From contig JAWKLZ010000003.1 in assembly GCA_041392475.1 (NCBI GenBank), positions 1,013,501-1,077,500 on the forward strand: a DNA stretch of 64,000 nucleotides. The letters are read 5' to 3'. A model generated the notes under the pieces. It saw only the letters and a list, made by a program, of their open reading frames with translations, had not been told where the DNA came from and did no database searches. The translations under genes were made by a program, and so were the position numbers. Numbering within the stretch: the first letter of the stretch is position 1; every line of letters begins with the position of its first letter. The DNA is from Chitinophagales bacterium. Lineage in GTDB: Bacteria; Bacteroidota; Bacteroidia; Chitinophagales; UBA2359. Shown here one piece after another: positions 27,901 to 38,400 of this stretch.

Positions 27901-28621
27901 GACGGCTACGGCTGGTTTTGTGAGTTATGAATGGAATACAGGTTCTGCTCAACAAGAAATTACGGCTACGATTGCAGCTGATTATACGGTAATCGTTACC
28001 GATGAAAACGGCTGTACTTCAATGGCTACTGTTAGCGTAGTAGAAAGCGCAAACTGCTGCCCCGAAACGGTTTTCATTGAATATGAAAACGACAATGCGC
28101 TTCCAGAATTAACACAAGTGCAATCGTTTATTCGGGCGGGAAATTTGACAGGCGGTGGAAGTGTGGAGGTGTTGAATGGTCAAAATGTGGGGTTTGAAGT
28201 GGGGGAATATGTGATTTTGGAGCCTGGTTTTTCAGCCGAAACAGGGGGCATTTTCAGTGCATCTATTGAAGTGTGTGAAGAACCTCCTGCAATTGCGGAA
28301 GGGGAAGCGATTGAAGTGAATGAAAGTTTGGCTGCCCAATTAGATAAAAATTTGACTACTGCCAAAACAGATTTGATTGTTTTCCCCAATCCATTTTTTG
28401 ATGATTTGACCATTGCCTATTATTTGGCGGAAGAGGATGTGGTGACATTGAAGGTCTATGATGTATCGGGCAAACAGGTGAAAAAACTTTTGGAACATGA
28501 ACCGCAAGTTGCTGGTACTTACAAGGTGCGCTATGAATCTTGCAATTTGCAGTCGGGCGTATATGTGTGTGTGCTGGAAACGAGTCGTTTGAGGAAGGTT
28601 TTGAAGGTTTTGAAGCGATAG
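24977..28621 (+). CDS. secreted multidomain protein with cupredoxin module and T9SS sorting domain
   Basis: 1214 residues. Signal peptide (about 1-28), two MAM-like jelly-roll domains (about 35-190 and 198-372), and two repeats starting NDFCSNATPI and NDLCVNAIPL (about 378-515 and 518-635). Then a SprB-type repeat (GGLSPYSYLWND), an Ig-like strand region (about 715-785), a cupredoxin-like domain (about 806-892), another Ig-like segment, and a beta-helical piece (FIRAGNLTGGG). It ends in a T9SS type A module (from VFPNPFFDDLT). The cupredoxin has the type-1 copper pattern: His in GSHPTQ, then Cys, His and Met in YECIPHAQFGM. Probably a cell-surface adhesin or copper/redox protein. The next gene follows after 38 bp. 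Confidence 0.85.
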   Translation: MKPKNVLCKSLILLYTITLLFYSTAAYSDPLIRQYFNNCEELPDSWTAEIITGAANWETDSLPDLIETIVPECIAYFSDDSLGAAAPASAVQFTSPNFDASSYSTVYLDFDAYFFNFSQGTPTFELQVFDGTAFQTVFTIDENSFEGNHPLSRHFKVDLSDYINANMSIRFYFNDGGTHSGSIGLDNIEIDGTDNRTYLVLENFNDNNGTTPIGWSKNAITGPGEWNFGICPANASDETSIEGSNMAYFDDYSIGWNQLPSIHQLLSPSFDGRNYSDVQLQYDIHFRDYGDRNYLNVLLEHGSEITPIATYQIQNFSGNYFNDYVHASIDISEYRDQTMRVIFEYGDGDAIDGNENGYGYRTYWAGIDNFKISALQPINDFCSNATPIALDIPCTVGSNIGAIFQGPTVACVDSAWSAIWYTFVAPATGSVIVETQADFDDLVNVFSGTCGNFTEIHCINEDIYGFDGEYAEISGLNNGETYYLRISGIGNSFGKLQGDLCLQIRTTNPPTAPPANDLCVNAIPLTINAECVVGTNTGATFDGPIPSLNDKSDHSIWYSFEAPADGGATILTQANFSDVITLFEGTCGNLTELFCSDEGQVLSAIDLIPNQTYYLQISSFFNSLDGDICISVEPSSCDVNFAVEFMNVNQATCQGFDDGSAQASVTGGLSPYSYLWNDANETTGNIANSLFSGTYTVIVTDANQCTAFNQIEITGGLAEIQITGELAICDGNMTTLTGPNGFSSYSWNTGAITQEIEVNQSGTYTLTVEDGSNCIARTSVEITQAAAPEMPMVTSPAYYCRRDKVTHTVTAGDGGPVYKPSELTIVEGDDVLFQQIAGSHPTQSLSDPIAWDAFPLDSNNPTYTLTGLVEGVYPYECIPHAQFGMTGTIEVMNDSGDLEAMGENLLWYDSAMGGVGSPIRPIPDQSVAGTFYFYVSQTVNGCESERAEIQVIVQPEPSVEIAGELELCNGRTTILTATAGFVSYEWNTGSAQQEITATIAADYTVIVTDENGCTSMATVSVVESANCCPETVFIEYENDNALPELTQVQSFIRAGNLTGGGSVEVLNGQNVGFEVGEYVILEPGFSAETGGIFSASIEVCEEPPAIAEGEAIEVNESLAAQLDKNLTTAKTDLIVFPNPFFDDLTIAYYLAEEDVVTLKVYDVSGKQVKKLLEHEPQVAGTYKVRYESCNLQSGVYVCVLETSRLRKVLKVLKR

Positions 28622-28659
28622 TTTTCAAGTTAAATGAATAAAAATAATCCCCAAAAAAT

Positions 28660-31600
28660 ATGAATAACATTATTTCTACCCAATTTCAAAAAATGTTGTT
28701 TCAGAATACCATTACATCTACTTCAAGGTCATTGAAGTATTCATTTTATTTCTTCTTTTGTTTCTTTCTCATTTCCTCCTTGCTGCAAGCCGAAACGGTT
28801 ACTTGGCAAGGTGATGTGAACAGCAACTGGAATACGGCAGCAAATTGGGATACGAATACGGTTCCCAATGCAGATGATTACGCATTGATAGACAATGCTG
28901 CTGCTGTTATGCCGATTATTAACAGTAATGTCGGTACGGTGATGGCAGTAGAACTGCAAACAGAAACGACCTTGACCATTGCAGCCAATGGTAATTTGAC
29001 TATTGACGGAACGGGTTGTGGATGGTGTAATGGGATTTATGTTAAACGAGATGCCGTTTTGACCATTGCAGTCAATGGCAGTTTGAACATTCTTAATACC
29101 ACCGCCAATGGAGGGATTTATAATGAGAAGGGTTCGGTAATCAACAACGGCGATATTCACATTTACGATACGACCTATCGAGGGATTTACAACTACACGA
29201 ATGGCACGAATTCCCAAATCATGTATTTCACGAACAACGGCAACTTGCTCATTGAAAATACAGGAAGCGATGGTTTTTATAGTGAAATTCGGAAAGATAC
29301 GCTGGTGTTGGAGAACAACGGGGTGATGGATTTCAAGCATACGAGATCTCATGCCTTCTACAACTATGCCTATCAAGACAGTTCGTATGTGGATATTGAC
29401 AACCATGGAACGATTAGGGTAGATACGACAGGGCTTTGGGCAATAGGGATTTACAACCGAGTCCAACAAACTACGGTCGGCGAAACTGTTCAATTGGATT
29501 TTGACAATTATGGCATAATTGAGATTGACAGCACTTATAGCTATGGTATGTACAACGACAATTATAAGGGAAATTTGAATTTTACGAACCAAACGAATGC
29601 GACCATTGATGTGCAGAACATCAATTCGTGGGGTTGGTATAGTTACAACCGCATAGCAGATGGGTATTTGCCCGAAACTAATTTTGACAACTATGGCACC
29701 ATCAACATCCGAAACACGAAATATGGGGGTATCCAAAATTACACCAACGGCAGTACCTTCAATTTCAACAATTACCACATTTTGTATGTTTCGCAGACAG
29801 GTGAAGCAGGGATGTACAATTACGCCAACAATGGCTATGCCGAACTCAACTTTGTGAACGATGGTACGATGATTTTGGATACGACAGGAACGCTCAACAA
29901 TTGGTACAATTCGGGTTTGTACAATCGGGCGAGGTTGACGCAAGAGGGTGATACTACTTCGGTTTTAACCTTTGTGAACAATGGCAGTATTTCGATTGAC
30001 AGCACGAGTTATCATGGGTTATACAACAATGCGGATGGCGGAAACTTGACCTTTACGAACAATGCAAGTGCTTCTATTGCCATCAAAAACACGAATGAAA
30101 GAGGGCTTTACAATTATAGTTTGGAACGCAGTTACAATACAAACAACGATTTTGTATTTGATAATTATGGCACTATCCTTATCACCGATTCTGGGCAACA
30201 TGGGCTTTTCAATTATTGTGATACAGGAGAATTGGACTTCACCTTGTATGCCAATAGTGTGCTGACATTGCAGGATATCGGAAGTGATGGAATTCGCAAC
30301 AGTGCTTATAACAGTGGTTTACTCAACTTTGTGAACAACATCAATTTGGGCATTAACAATGTCAATAACCAAGGTTTTTACAACAGCACTCGAAGTGGCG
30401 CAACGATGAATTTTACCAACAACCACACAATTGACATCAATACCGCCAATCAAAACGGAATTTACAACGACAATGAAGATGGCAGTTTGTTTTTTACCAA
30501 CAACAGCAATATTTTCATTGACGATACTTTTTACGATGGCTTTACGTCTGACAGTGAATTGTTGGACTCCGAAAATTACACCGCCGCTTTTACGCTTGAC
30601 AATTATGGCAATATTTCCTTGAACAATTGTGGTGACGATGGATTCCGAACCTATATCTACAACCATACTGCAACTGTGACCAACCATCCAAATGCCACCA
30701 TTGACATAAACAATTGTAGTGATGATGGATGGATTAACAATTGTCAGGGAGAAAATGGTGATTTGACCTTCAATTATACTGCCAATTCAATAATTGACAT
30801 TGACGACATAGGCTATACAGGGCTGTACAATTATCTGAACAATGGAGGCACGATTCATTTGCAGTTAAATGCCCCTTTGAATATTGACAATTGCGGTACA
30901 AATGGCATTTACAATGAACTGCGAGATGGCAGTAGTACAATGAATTTCAATAATAACAGTACAATAAGCATCCACAATGTTGGAACAAATGGTATTTTTT
31001 CTAATAACGACAACTCTAATCTTCAATTTAACAACAATGCCAATGCTGCAATCTTTATCAATGGTGCAGGAGGAAGTGGAATTACCAACGAAAACGACCA
31101 CGGCAATGAAGCCTTCAGCAGTTCTTTTGCTTTTGACAATTACGGCTTGATTCGCATCGAAAACACACTTAGCAACGGTTTTCGTTCCCATACGAGCAAC
31201 ATTAACGGAACGGTAACAAATCATCCGAATGCAACTTTCGATATCAGTCATGTAGGAGAACATGGTTTTTACAACCGTTCGTATGGCAAGGGACAACTGG
31301 ATTTTTTGTATGCGACAGGTTCTTTGTTGAAAATTGATACAGTGGGCGAAAGAGGAATGTACAACTATGCGAGCGATAGTGCGACCGTCAATGTGGTTAT
31401 CAATGAGATTTTGGCGATAGACAGCTGTGGGACAGATGGTTTGCGAAATCTCACCCGTTCAGGTGGAACTGTCAATTTCACCAACAATAGCACCATTGAC
31501 ATTGATATAGCACAAGCACACGGCATTATCAACGACAACGAAAATGGTACCTTGAGTTTTATCAACCACCAGAACATCACAATTGACGATGTTGGAGAAG

Positions 31601-34600
31601 ATGGCGTAAGCAATGAAAACGACATTTATGACAATGCCTATTCTGGTACATTCACTTTTGAGAATCGTGGAAATATTGCCATCAGGCACGCAGGAGATGA
31701 AGGGTTTTATACCCACACCAACAATATGGTTGGAACCTTCACCAACTTTTCAGAAGCAAGCATAGACATCAGTCATACAGGAAATAATGGTTGGGCTACA
31801 AATAGTTATGGAGGAGGTCAGTTGGATTTCGTCCACCAAGAAAATGCAACATTGAAGATAGATTCTACTTCTTCAAGTTGTTTTTACAACTATGCGGCAG
31901 AGGCAGCTATTGTCAATCTGACCTTTGAAGAAGAATTGGACTTAGACAGTTGTGGCATTGAAGGAATGTACAACTTGATTCGCAGTGAAGGAACAGTTAA
32001 TTTGACCAACAACAATGTACTTGATATCAATACTGTCAATAATTCGGGAATGTGGACAAACAATGAAAACGGCACACTGAATTTGCTTAACAATGGTACG
32101 ATAAGCATTGCCAACGTCCAACAATACAATGGTTTGGCTGCCTACAGTTCCACCACAAATACTGACTTATACAGCACTGCTACCAACTATACCAACAATG
32201 GAGCAATCAATATTCAAGATGTTGGAAATCATGGAATAGATAGTTATTGTTCGGGTTCGACTGCCACCTTCAATATCCTCAACAACGGCTCAATCAACAT
32301 TGAAGGAACAACTACACATGGTATCCAAAACAATTCACACTATGGAAGTGTGTTTACCTTTGAAAATCGCCCCAACCACACCATTTCCCTCCAAAACATC
32401 GGCAGCCGAGGAGTTTACAACATCACCAACGACGAATCTACCGTCAATTTCACCAACGATGGCACAATTGATATTGACAATACAGGAAATGTGGGCGTTT
32501 ACAACCATACCCGTGATGGTTTTGTAAACTTCAACAATAGTGGCACCATTGACATTTTCAATGCCGATGCAGAAGGAGGCTTTTACAACTACACCGAACA
32601 GCAAGTAAATGAATATACCACCGAATTGACACTGAACAATACAGGTATAATCAATATTGAAGAAACGGAAGGACATGGTTTGATGTTCAATACTGCAAAC
32701 GGAACAGTCAATGCTACCAATTCACAAACAATAGATGTAAAGAACACCTTATACAGAGGACTTTATATCTACAACCGCCAAGTAAATAGTGAGCGAATAT
32801 GTCAATCCAACTTCACCAATACTTCAACAGGTGACTTGATACTCAACGACATCAACGAAGATGGAATCTATCTTTACACCTATCGAGATACTACTGAATT
32901 TGTAAACGACGGTGCAATCACCATCAACAAAACAGGCTGGAGAGGAGTGAATCTCTACTCCGACAACAACAATACCTTGCTCTACTTCATCAACAATGGA
33001 ACTGTTGAAATTGATACTACGGGCGAAGAAGGCTGGCACAATCAAGCCCGTAGAAGCGGAGCAGCAGATTCCCCTCCAACCGAATTAAATATAGTCAACA
33101 ACGGAACAATTAACATTGACAGTACGGGACATGAAGGTTTTCAAACGTATGGTGAGCGAGGGTATGTCCACTTAATCAACGGAGTAGATGGGGAAATCAT
33201 CATCCGCAATACCAGCGAATTTGGATGGCACAGTTATCTCTACAAAAACGAGGACACCATGACGGTCAACAATCTAATAGAAAACTACGGATTGATTGAC
33301 ATTGCAGATACCGACTGGTCAGGAATGCAGGTTTACAATTATAGAGCTGACAACCATGAATTTGTCAACCAATCTTCGGGTATTATTCGCATTGCAGACA
33401 CAGGTGACAAAGGTTTGGAAATCGAAAACTACGGCAACAGCGCCAATTATTCACCCAATACCAACTTCACCAATCACGGATTGATAGACATTGACAATGT
33501 GCCATTTAGAAGCATTGAAGCCCAAAACAATCGTGGAAATATATTGAACTTCACCAATCATGGCACGATTGACATTTTCAAAGCCGAAGAATACGGCATC
33601 TTCAATTATGCCTACAATACAAGCACCGACTATTCTCCCATCGTCAATTTTCACAATTGGGGAACAGTGAACATTGACAGCACAGGCTTGGCAGGCATTC
33701 AAAACTACTGCTATCAATCGGAAGAAGTCAACTTCAACCAACACGCAGGCGACATCAACATTAGTCGTTCTTTTGACAATGGAATCGTCAATTATACCCT
33801 ACAATACAATCGTAGCTATTCTCCCAAAATTCACTTCAATATGGAAGGAGGAACGATTGCGATTGACGACATCACTGAAGCAGGAATGTATAATTTTGCT
33901 TACTTAGACACCATTGAAGTAAACATCACTGGCGGTACTATCAATGTCAGCAATACAGGCACCTCAGGTATTTTCAACTATGCTTACGATGATTGGAGTG
34001 CATTGACTTTCAGCAATGGAGGAACAATCAATACCAACCTCACAGGGCGAGATGGGATTTACAATTACACCTACAACAACAGTTCAAGCGACACAACCAG
34101 CCTTGATTTTGTAAATACAGGTACTATCAACACCACCAACTCGACTGGCGCAGGTATTCACAACTTCAATAGAAGTGGTACGAATTTTACCTTCAACAAC
34201 AGTGGAACACTTAACCTTCAAAATGCACAAGGAGAGGGTCTCCGCAACCTCAACCTCCGACACAACGACGATTATAGTGTGACCTTTGATTTTGACAATT
34301 CGGGTAAAATCGACATCAATACGACTTTTCAAGAAGGACTGAGAACCAACAATTATGGAGGTGATTTGACTTTCGACAACAGTGGTGTGATGATGGTTCG
34401 AAATGCCAACCGAGAAGGTATCGAAAATGTAAATTATCGAGACACCTTTGACTTCACCAACAACGGAACGATTCAAGTGTGGGATTCCAAAAACGAAGAT
34501 ATTTACAACTCGGCTTTGAAAATCGGCCCTCTGAATTTTACCAACAGCACTTGTTCGGTGATTCAAGTCAACGGCAAAATCAAAAACCACCAATACGCCA

Positions 34601-35385
34601 ATTTCGTCAATAACGGCATCATCATGACCGCCTACAATGGCTTCAACGATAACAAAGGTAACTTCACCAACAATGGCATCATTGAAGGTCGCCCTGATGA
34701 ATATTTCGAGACTTACGGCATTCAAAACATTGACGACCAAGGAACGATTTTGGACTACAATTTGCTCGAACCTTTGACTGGAACAGTCGGTCAGCCTATC
34801 TCTAATGCCGTCAATGACCCCGACATGATTTACACCATATTGGGTTGGTTTACAGACGAAACCCTTTCTACTTCGGCAGGAACGTACACTGCGGGCAACA
34901 ATACTTTCAATCCAAATTTAGGCGTGGGAGAGCATATTTTGTACGTGCAAACAAGCGACAATATTTTGGGATGTACGACTGCAAGACCTGTTCAGGTGAC
35001 GATTAATCCTGTAATGATTGCAGAAGAAGAAATTTTGGTGACACTCACGCCTTCAATGGAGGAAAATTTGGAAGATAATGCGGCAAAAAGTGCGGAAGCA
35101 GAAGACTTTGACTTCAATACCTCAACAGAATTGACTGTATTTCCCAATCCTTTCACCGACCATACCAATATTCAATTCCAAGTGGCATCGGATGATTTCG
35201 TCACCATTGAAGTGTATGGAATGGATGGGCGGCAAATTGCCGTTTTGTTTGAAGGTTATCTTTCGGCAGGTGAGGAACAACGTTTTGGTTTCCATGCAGA
35301 AGGTTTGCGGAACGGTGTTTATTTGGTGCGGATGGTGACGGATAAGGGCGAGGTGAAGAGTTTGAGGGTGGTGTTGAATCGGTAG
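28660..35385 (+). CDS. giant secreted repeat (beta-solenoid) protein with T9SS sorting domain
   Basis: 2241 residues. A signal peptide (about 31-45, ending LLQAE) and a TWQGDVNSNWNTAANW opening typical of autotransporter-like beta-helices. From about 75 to 2050 it consists of several dozen degenerate units of about 25-35 residues, consensus F-x-N-x-G-T-I-x-I-x-x-T-x-x-x-G-x-Y-N-(Y/N). The spacing of Asn, Gly and aliphatic residues fits a parallel beta-helix. A short Ig-like region and the T9SS type A module follow (from VFPNPFTDHTN). No catalytic signature is evident; it looks like a very long surface fibre or adhesin. It is probably cotranscribed with the preceding gene and ends at a strong terminator. 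Confidence 0.88.
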   Translation: MNNIISTQFQKMLFQNTITSTSRSLKYSFYFFFCFFLISSLLQAETVTWQGDVNSNWNTAANWDTNTVPNADDYALIDNAAAVMPIINSNVGTVMAVELQTETTLTIAANGNLTIDGTGCGWCNGIYVKRDAVLTIAVNGSLNILNTTANGGIYNEKGSVINNGDIHIYDTTYRGIYNYTNGTNSQIMYFTNNGNLLIENTGSDGFYSEIRKDTLVLENNGVMDFKHTRSHAFYNYAYQDSSYVDIDNHGTIRVDTTGLWAIGIYNRVQQTTVGETVQLDFDNYGIIEIDSTYSYGMYNDNYKGNLNFTNQTNATIDVQNINSWGWYSYNRIADGYLPETNFDNYGTINIRNTKYGGIQNYTNGSTFNFNNYHILYVSQTGEAGMYNYANNGYAELNFVNDGTMILDTTGTLNNWYNSGLYNRARLTQEGDTTSVLTFVNNGSISIDSTSYHGLYNNADGGNLTFTNNASASIAIKNTNERGLYNYSLERSYNTNNDFVFDNYGTILITDSGQHGLFNYCDTGELDFTLYANSVLTLQDIGSDGIRNSAYNSGLLNFVNNINLGINNVNNQGFYNSTRSGATMNFTNNHTIDINTANQNGIYNDNEDGSLFFTNNSNIFIDDTFYDGFTSDSELLDSENYTAAFTLDNYGNISLNNCGDDGFRTYIYNHTATVTNHPNATIDINNCSDDGWINNCQGENGDLTFNYTANSIIDIDDIGYTGLYNYLNNGGTIHLQLNAPLNIDNCGTNGIYNELRDGSSTMNFNNNSTISIHNVGTNGIFSNNDNSNLQFNNNANAAIFINGAGGSGITNENDHGNEAFSSSFAFDNYGLIRIENTLSNGFRSHTSNINGTVTNHPNATFDISHVGEHGFYNRSYGKGQLDFLYATGSLLKIDTVGERGMYNYASDSATVNVVINEILAIDSCGTDGLRNLTRSGGTVNFTNNSTIDIDIAQAHGIINDNENGTLSFINHQNITIDDVGEDGVSNENDIYDNAYSGTFTFENRGNIAIRHAGDEGFYTHTNNMVGTFTNFSEASIDISHTGNNGWATNSYGGGQLDFVHQENATLKIDSTSSSCFYNYAAEAAIVNLTFEEELDLDSCGIEGMYNLIRSEGTVNLTNNNVLDINTVNNSGMWTNNENGTLNLLNNGTISIANVQQYNGLAAYSSTTNTDLYSTATNYTNNGAINIQDVGNHGIDSYCSGSTATFNILNNGSINIEGTTTHGIQNNSHYGSVFTFENRPNHTISLQNIGSRGVYNITNDESTVNFTNDGTIDIDNTGNVGVYNHTRDGFVNFNNSGTIDIFNADAEGGFYNYTEQQVNEYTTELTLNNTGIINIEETEGHGLMFNTANGTVNATNSQTIDVKNTLYRGLYIYNRQVNSERICQSNFTNTSTGDLILNDINEDGIYLYTYRDTTEFVNDGAITINKTGWRGVNLYSDNNNTLLYFINNGTVEIDTTGEEGWHNQARRSGAADSPPTELNIVNNGTINIDSTGHEGFQTYGERGYVHLINGVDGEIIIRNTSEFGWHSYLYKNEDTMTVNNLIENYGLIDIADTDWSGMQVYNYRADNHEFVNQSSGIIRIADTGDKGLEIENYGNSANYSPNTNFTNHGLIDIDNVPFRSIEAQNNRGNILNFTNHGTIDIFKAEEYGIFNYAYNTSTDYSPIVNFHNWGTVNIDSTGLAGIQNYCYQSEEVNFNQHAGDINISRSFDNGIVNYTLQYNRSYSPKIHFNMEGGTIAIDDITEAGMYNFAYLDTIEVNITGGTINVSNTGTSGIFNYAYDDWSALTFSNGGTINTNLTGRDGIYNYTYNNSSSDTTSLDFVNTGTINTTNSTGAGIHNFNRSGTNFTFNNSGTLNLQNAQGEGLRNLNLRHNDDYSVTFDFDNSGKIDINTTFQEGLRTNNYGGDLTFDNSGVMMVRNANREGIENVNYRDTFDFTNNGTIQVWDSKNEDIYNSALKIGPLNFTNSTCSVIQVNGKIKNHQYANFVNNGIIMTAYNGFNDNKGNFTNNGIIEGRPDEYFETYGIQNIDDQGTILDYNLLEPLTGTVGQPISNAVNDPDMIYTILGWFTDETLSTSAGTYTAGNNTFNPNLGVGEHILYVQTSDNILGCTTARPVQVTINPVMIAEEEILVTLTPSMEENLEDNAAKSAEAEDFDFNTSTELTVFPNPFTDHTNIQFQVASDDFVTIEVYGMDGRQIAVLFEGYLSAGEEQRFGFHAEGLRNGVYLVRMVTDKGEVKSLRVVLNR

Positions 35386-35408
35386 AGGTTGAGAATCTCT
35401 CAAAATAC

Positions 35409-35445
35409 AAAATGCCCCAAAAAATCGATTTCTTTGGGGCATTTT
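35409..35445. terminator. bidirectional intrinsic terminator
   Basis: AAAATGCCCCAAA (35409-35421) pairs with TTTGGGGCATTTT (35433-35445), with A/T runs on both sides. It serves both convergent genes, at 35385 (plus) and 35473 (minus). Confidence 0.9.
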
Positions 35446-35472
35446 CATTTCAAATTGATAGTAAACCAGCTT

Positions 35473-38400
35473 TTACTCAACCACCACTTTCCTCACCTCA
35501 TGTCCGTATTCTGTCTGCAAATGCACAAAATACAACCCACTCGAAACCGCTTCCACATTCCATTCAAAGCCATGAACACCCTGTTGAAGTTCAGCTTGTT
35601 GCAATAGTTTCACTCTTCGACCGCTGATGTCTAAAACCTCCAAAGCCATAAAACTGCTTTGAGGTAGATACACTTCAATTTTACTCTTGCTTCCAATCTG
35701 CAAGAAATTAGGAGAAACCTCCATTTGCAGTTGGTGGGGGAGGCTAATGGGATCAATATCGTCTAGGATGCAGTCGGGAACTGCTATTTCTTCAAACAAT
35801 TTTCCTGTACAGCCTTCATTCGCAACATTGAAGGAAAGTAAAACACTCATGGATCCAGCAGGTAAATCGCTGATAGTTGAAGGATTTACAATGTCATTGG
35901 TACAAGCAGGAACAACCGAATAACTGCACATTCCATCCACATTTTCAATCAGTTCTACCGTTGGAGCTTGCGGATTGGGGTACAAGTTCACAATGTGTGT
36001 ACCTCCTGCAATCTGAACACCGCCATCCACTTGACAGCCAATCGTCAAATTAAAAATAATTGCTTGAGCATTGCAGCCGTCACCCGTATAAATCAATGGA
36101 TCATTTGGGTTCGGTGACCAATTGATTGTTGCCCTTTCAGCTAAATCTACACCTGCCAAAATTGTTTCATTGCTTGGTAAATTAGGCTTATTTCCATCAC
36201 AAAGGTTTTCGGTCGTATTGAAAAATCCAGCACTTGTTGGACAAATTGCAGGGCAAGCAGGAACAGTCACATCGAATGAGATAGGGTCTGAACAAACGCC
36301 GTTCGTTACTTTTATAGTTTGAACCGATTCTCCCGAACCAGCTACTTGATTTTCAATCGTTGAAGGGTCTAAAATGTCGTTTTCACAATTTGTAATCAGT
36401 TCATAGCTGCAAAACTCGGTAGCCGAAACTAAATTCACCGTTGGAGCTTGCGGACTGGGATACACAGAAACCGTGTAAGTACCGCCATTCAAAACCACAT
36501 CCATATTGTCCGTACAACGAATCGTCAATACATAGTCAATTTGCTGAGGCGTACAACCATCACCCTCATAAACCAAAGGCACAGTCGGGTCAATAGACCA
36601 GTCAATCACCGCATTTGTAGGATCATCCAAACTTGCCAAAATCGTTTCATCTGTTGGTACATTCGCCAAACCCATTTCACAGATACTTTCCAAACCACTA
36701 AAATTGCCTACACTTGCAGGGCAAACAATAGGTATTTCGGGACAATCAGGAACCGAAATATCATTAAAAGCCACAGCAGAACAACCTCCGTTTGTAACCG
36801 TAAAACTCTGGCTAATATTGGTTGAACCAGGAACTTGGTCACTAACCTCAGCGGGTGAAACCACGTCATTGGGGCAGTTGGGAACGACTGTGTAACTGCA
36901 AATTTCGGCATTGTTGAAAACCACTATTGGAGCTTCGGGAATAGGGTAGAGACTGATGGTAAATGTTCCCGCTTCAATATTTACCGTTTCGTCTTCGCTG
37001 CAAGTGATGGTTAGCGTAAATTCAACTGTTTGGATTTCGCAGCCATTTCCGCTATATGTTAATGGCAAAGTCGGATCAATAGACCAATTGATGACTGCAT
37101 TGGTCGCATCATCTAAACTGTTGAGAATCGTTTCATTGCCGGGGACAGTAGGTGTGCCGCCATCACATAAATCTTCACTTGCCGAAAAATCTCCCGCCAT
37201 TGAAGGACATACAGGTTCAGGATTGCAGATGCCTGTTCCTTCTTGCACAAAGGTTATTCGCACATTCTCACCCCAATCAAAACAGTCATCATCAAGGGTG
37301 AAGGTATGTGTACTGGTATTGTAATCAATATACGTGACAGGTGTTAGCCAAATTGTAGAGACTCCCAAACCATAAGGGTCTAAACCATTGGCAGTACCTC
37401 CAATCGTTACCGAATTGTTAGTACCATTGCCAGCAAGTGCAAAACCTGAAAAACCTGCCTGACCAAAAGGGGAAAGTTCTCCAGGATTGGCCGTAGAAAT
37501 GACCCAACCAACTATAGGGTTTGCTCCTTCGGTCACTCCAAAATCCAAAGTAACCGTATTGACTTTCAAGATGTATGTATCTCCAACACACAAACTCGCC
37601 ATCAAATTTACATCTGCTGCTACTTCAACGTTGGCATCGCAAGGCAAAGGACAATCCAATTGTCCATCTGCGTAGAAACTAACCGTGACCGCTTCGCCCC
37701 AATCAAAACAAGTTTGGTCCAATGTAAGAGCGGGCATTGCAGCAGGGTTGTAGTTGATAAAAGTCATTGGTACAAAACTGAGTGAACTGCTATTGAAGCC
37801 CAAAGGGTCAAGTCCGTCGTTGGTTCCATTCACAGTAAATGCAGTTGTCATCGCATTTCCCGCTACAATTCCCCCTGTATAGTTTGGATCGTCCAAAGGA
37901 TTGCCGCCTTCGGGAATGTCGGTAAAGATAGCCCATCCCACAACGGGGTTTGCGCCTACATTTTCACCAAAATCTAAGGTGTTGACATCCGCCAAAAGTG
38001 TCACACTTTCATCCGAACAAATGCCAATATTTTGCCCAATTTGGTCGCTGAGGTCGACATTTGCGGCGCAACTTGTAGGGCAACCATCTGTGCCATTTGC
38101 CAAATAATTGACTTCAACGGCTGTTCCCCAAGCAAAACACTGTAAATCGAGTGTGAAGGTGTCAGAATCTTCATCATAATTCACATAAGTAATGGGAGAA
38201 AACCAAAGGGTCGCAACGTCTAGGCCATAAGGGTCTAAACCATTGGCTGTTCCTGTAATATTGACTACTGTTGTAAGAGGATTTCCTGCCAATACAAGCG
38301 CAGTATAACCCTCTGCAATCAACGGAGAAGCAGTGTCAGGGTTGGTAGTACTGATGGCCCATCCGACCACAGGATTTTCGCCTTCTTGAGGGCCAAAACT

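Noticed and set aside
28741..29943. 400-codon minus-strand ORF
   Set aside because: It is antisense to the repetitive solenoid gene. Its V/I/N-rich translation mirrors the repeat and several similar antisense frames occur along the gene.
28900..34700. Regularly spaced short repeats resembling a CRISPR-like array
   Set aside because: The units are degenerate, in frame and encode the solenoid consensus; there are no constant repeats or unique spacers.
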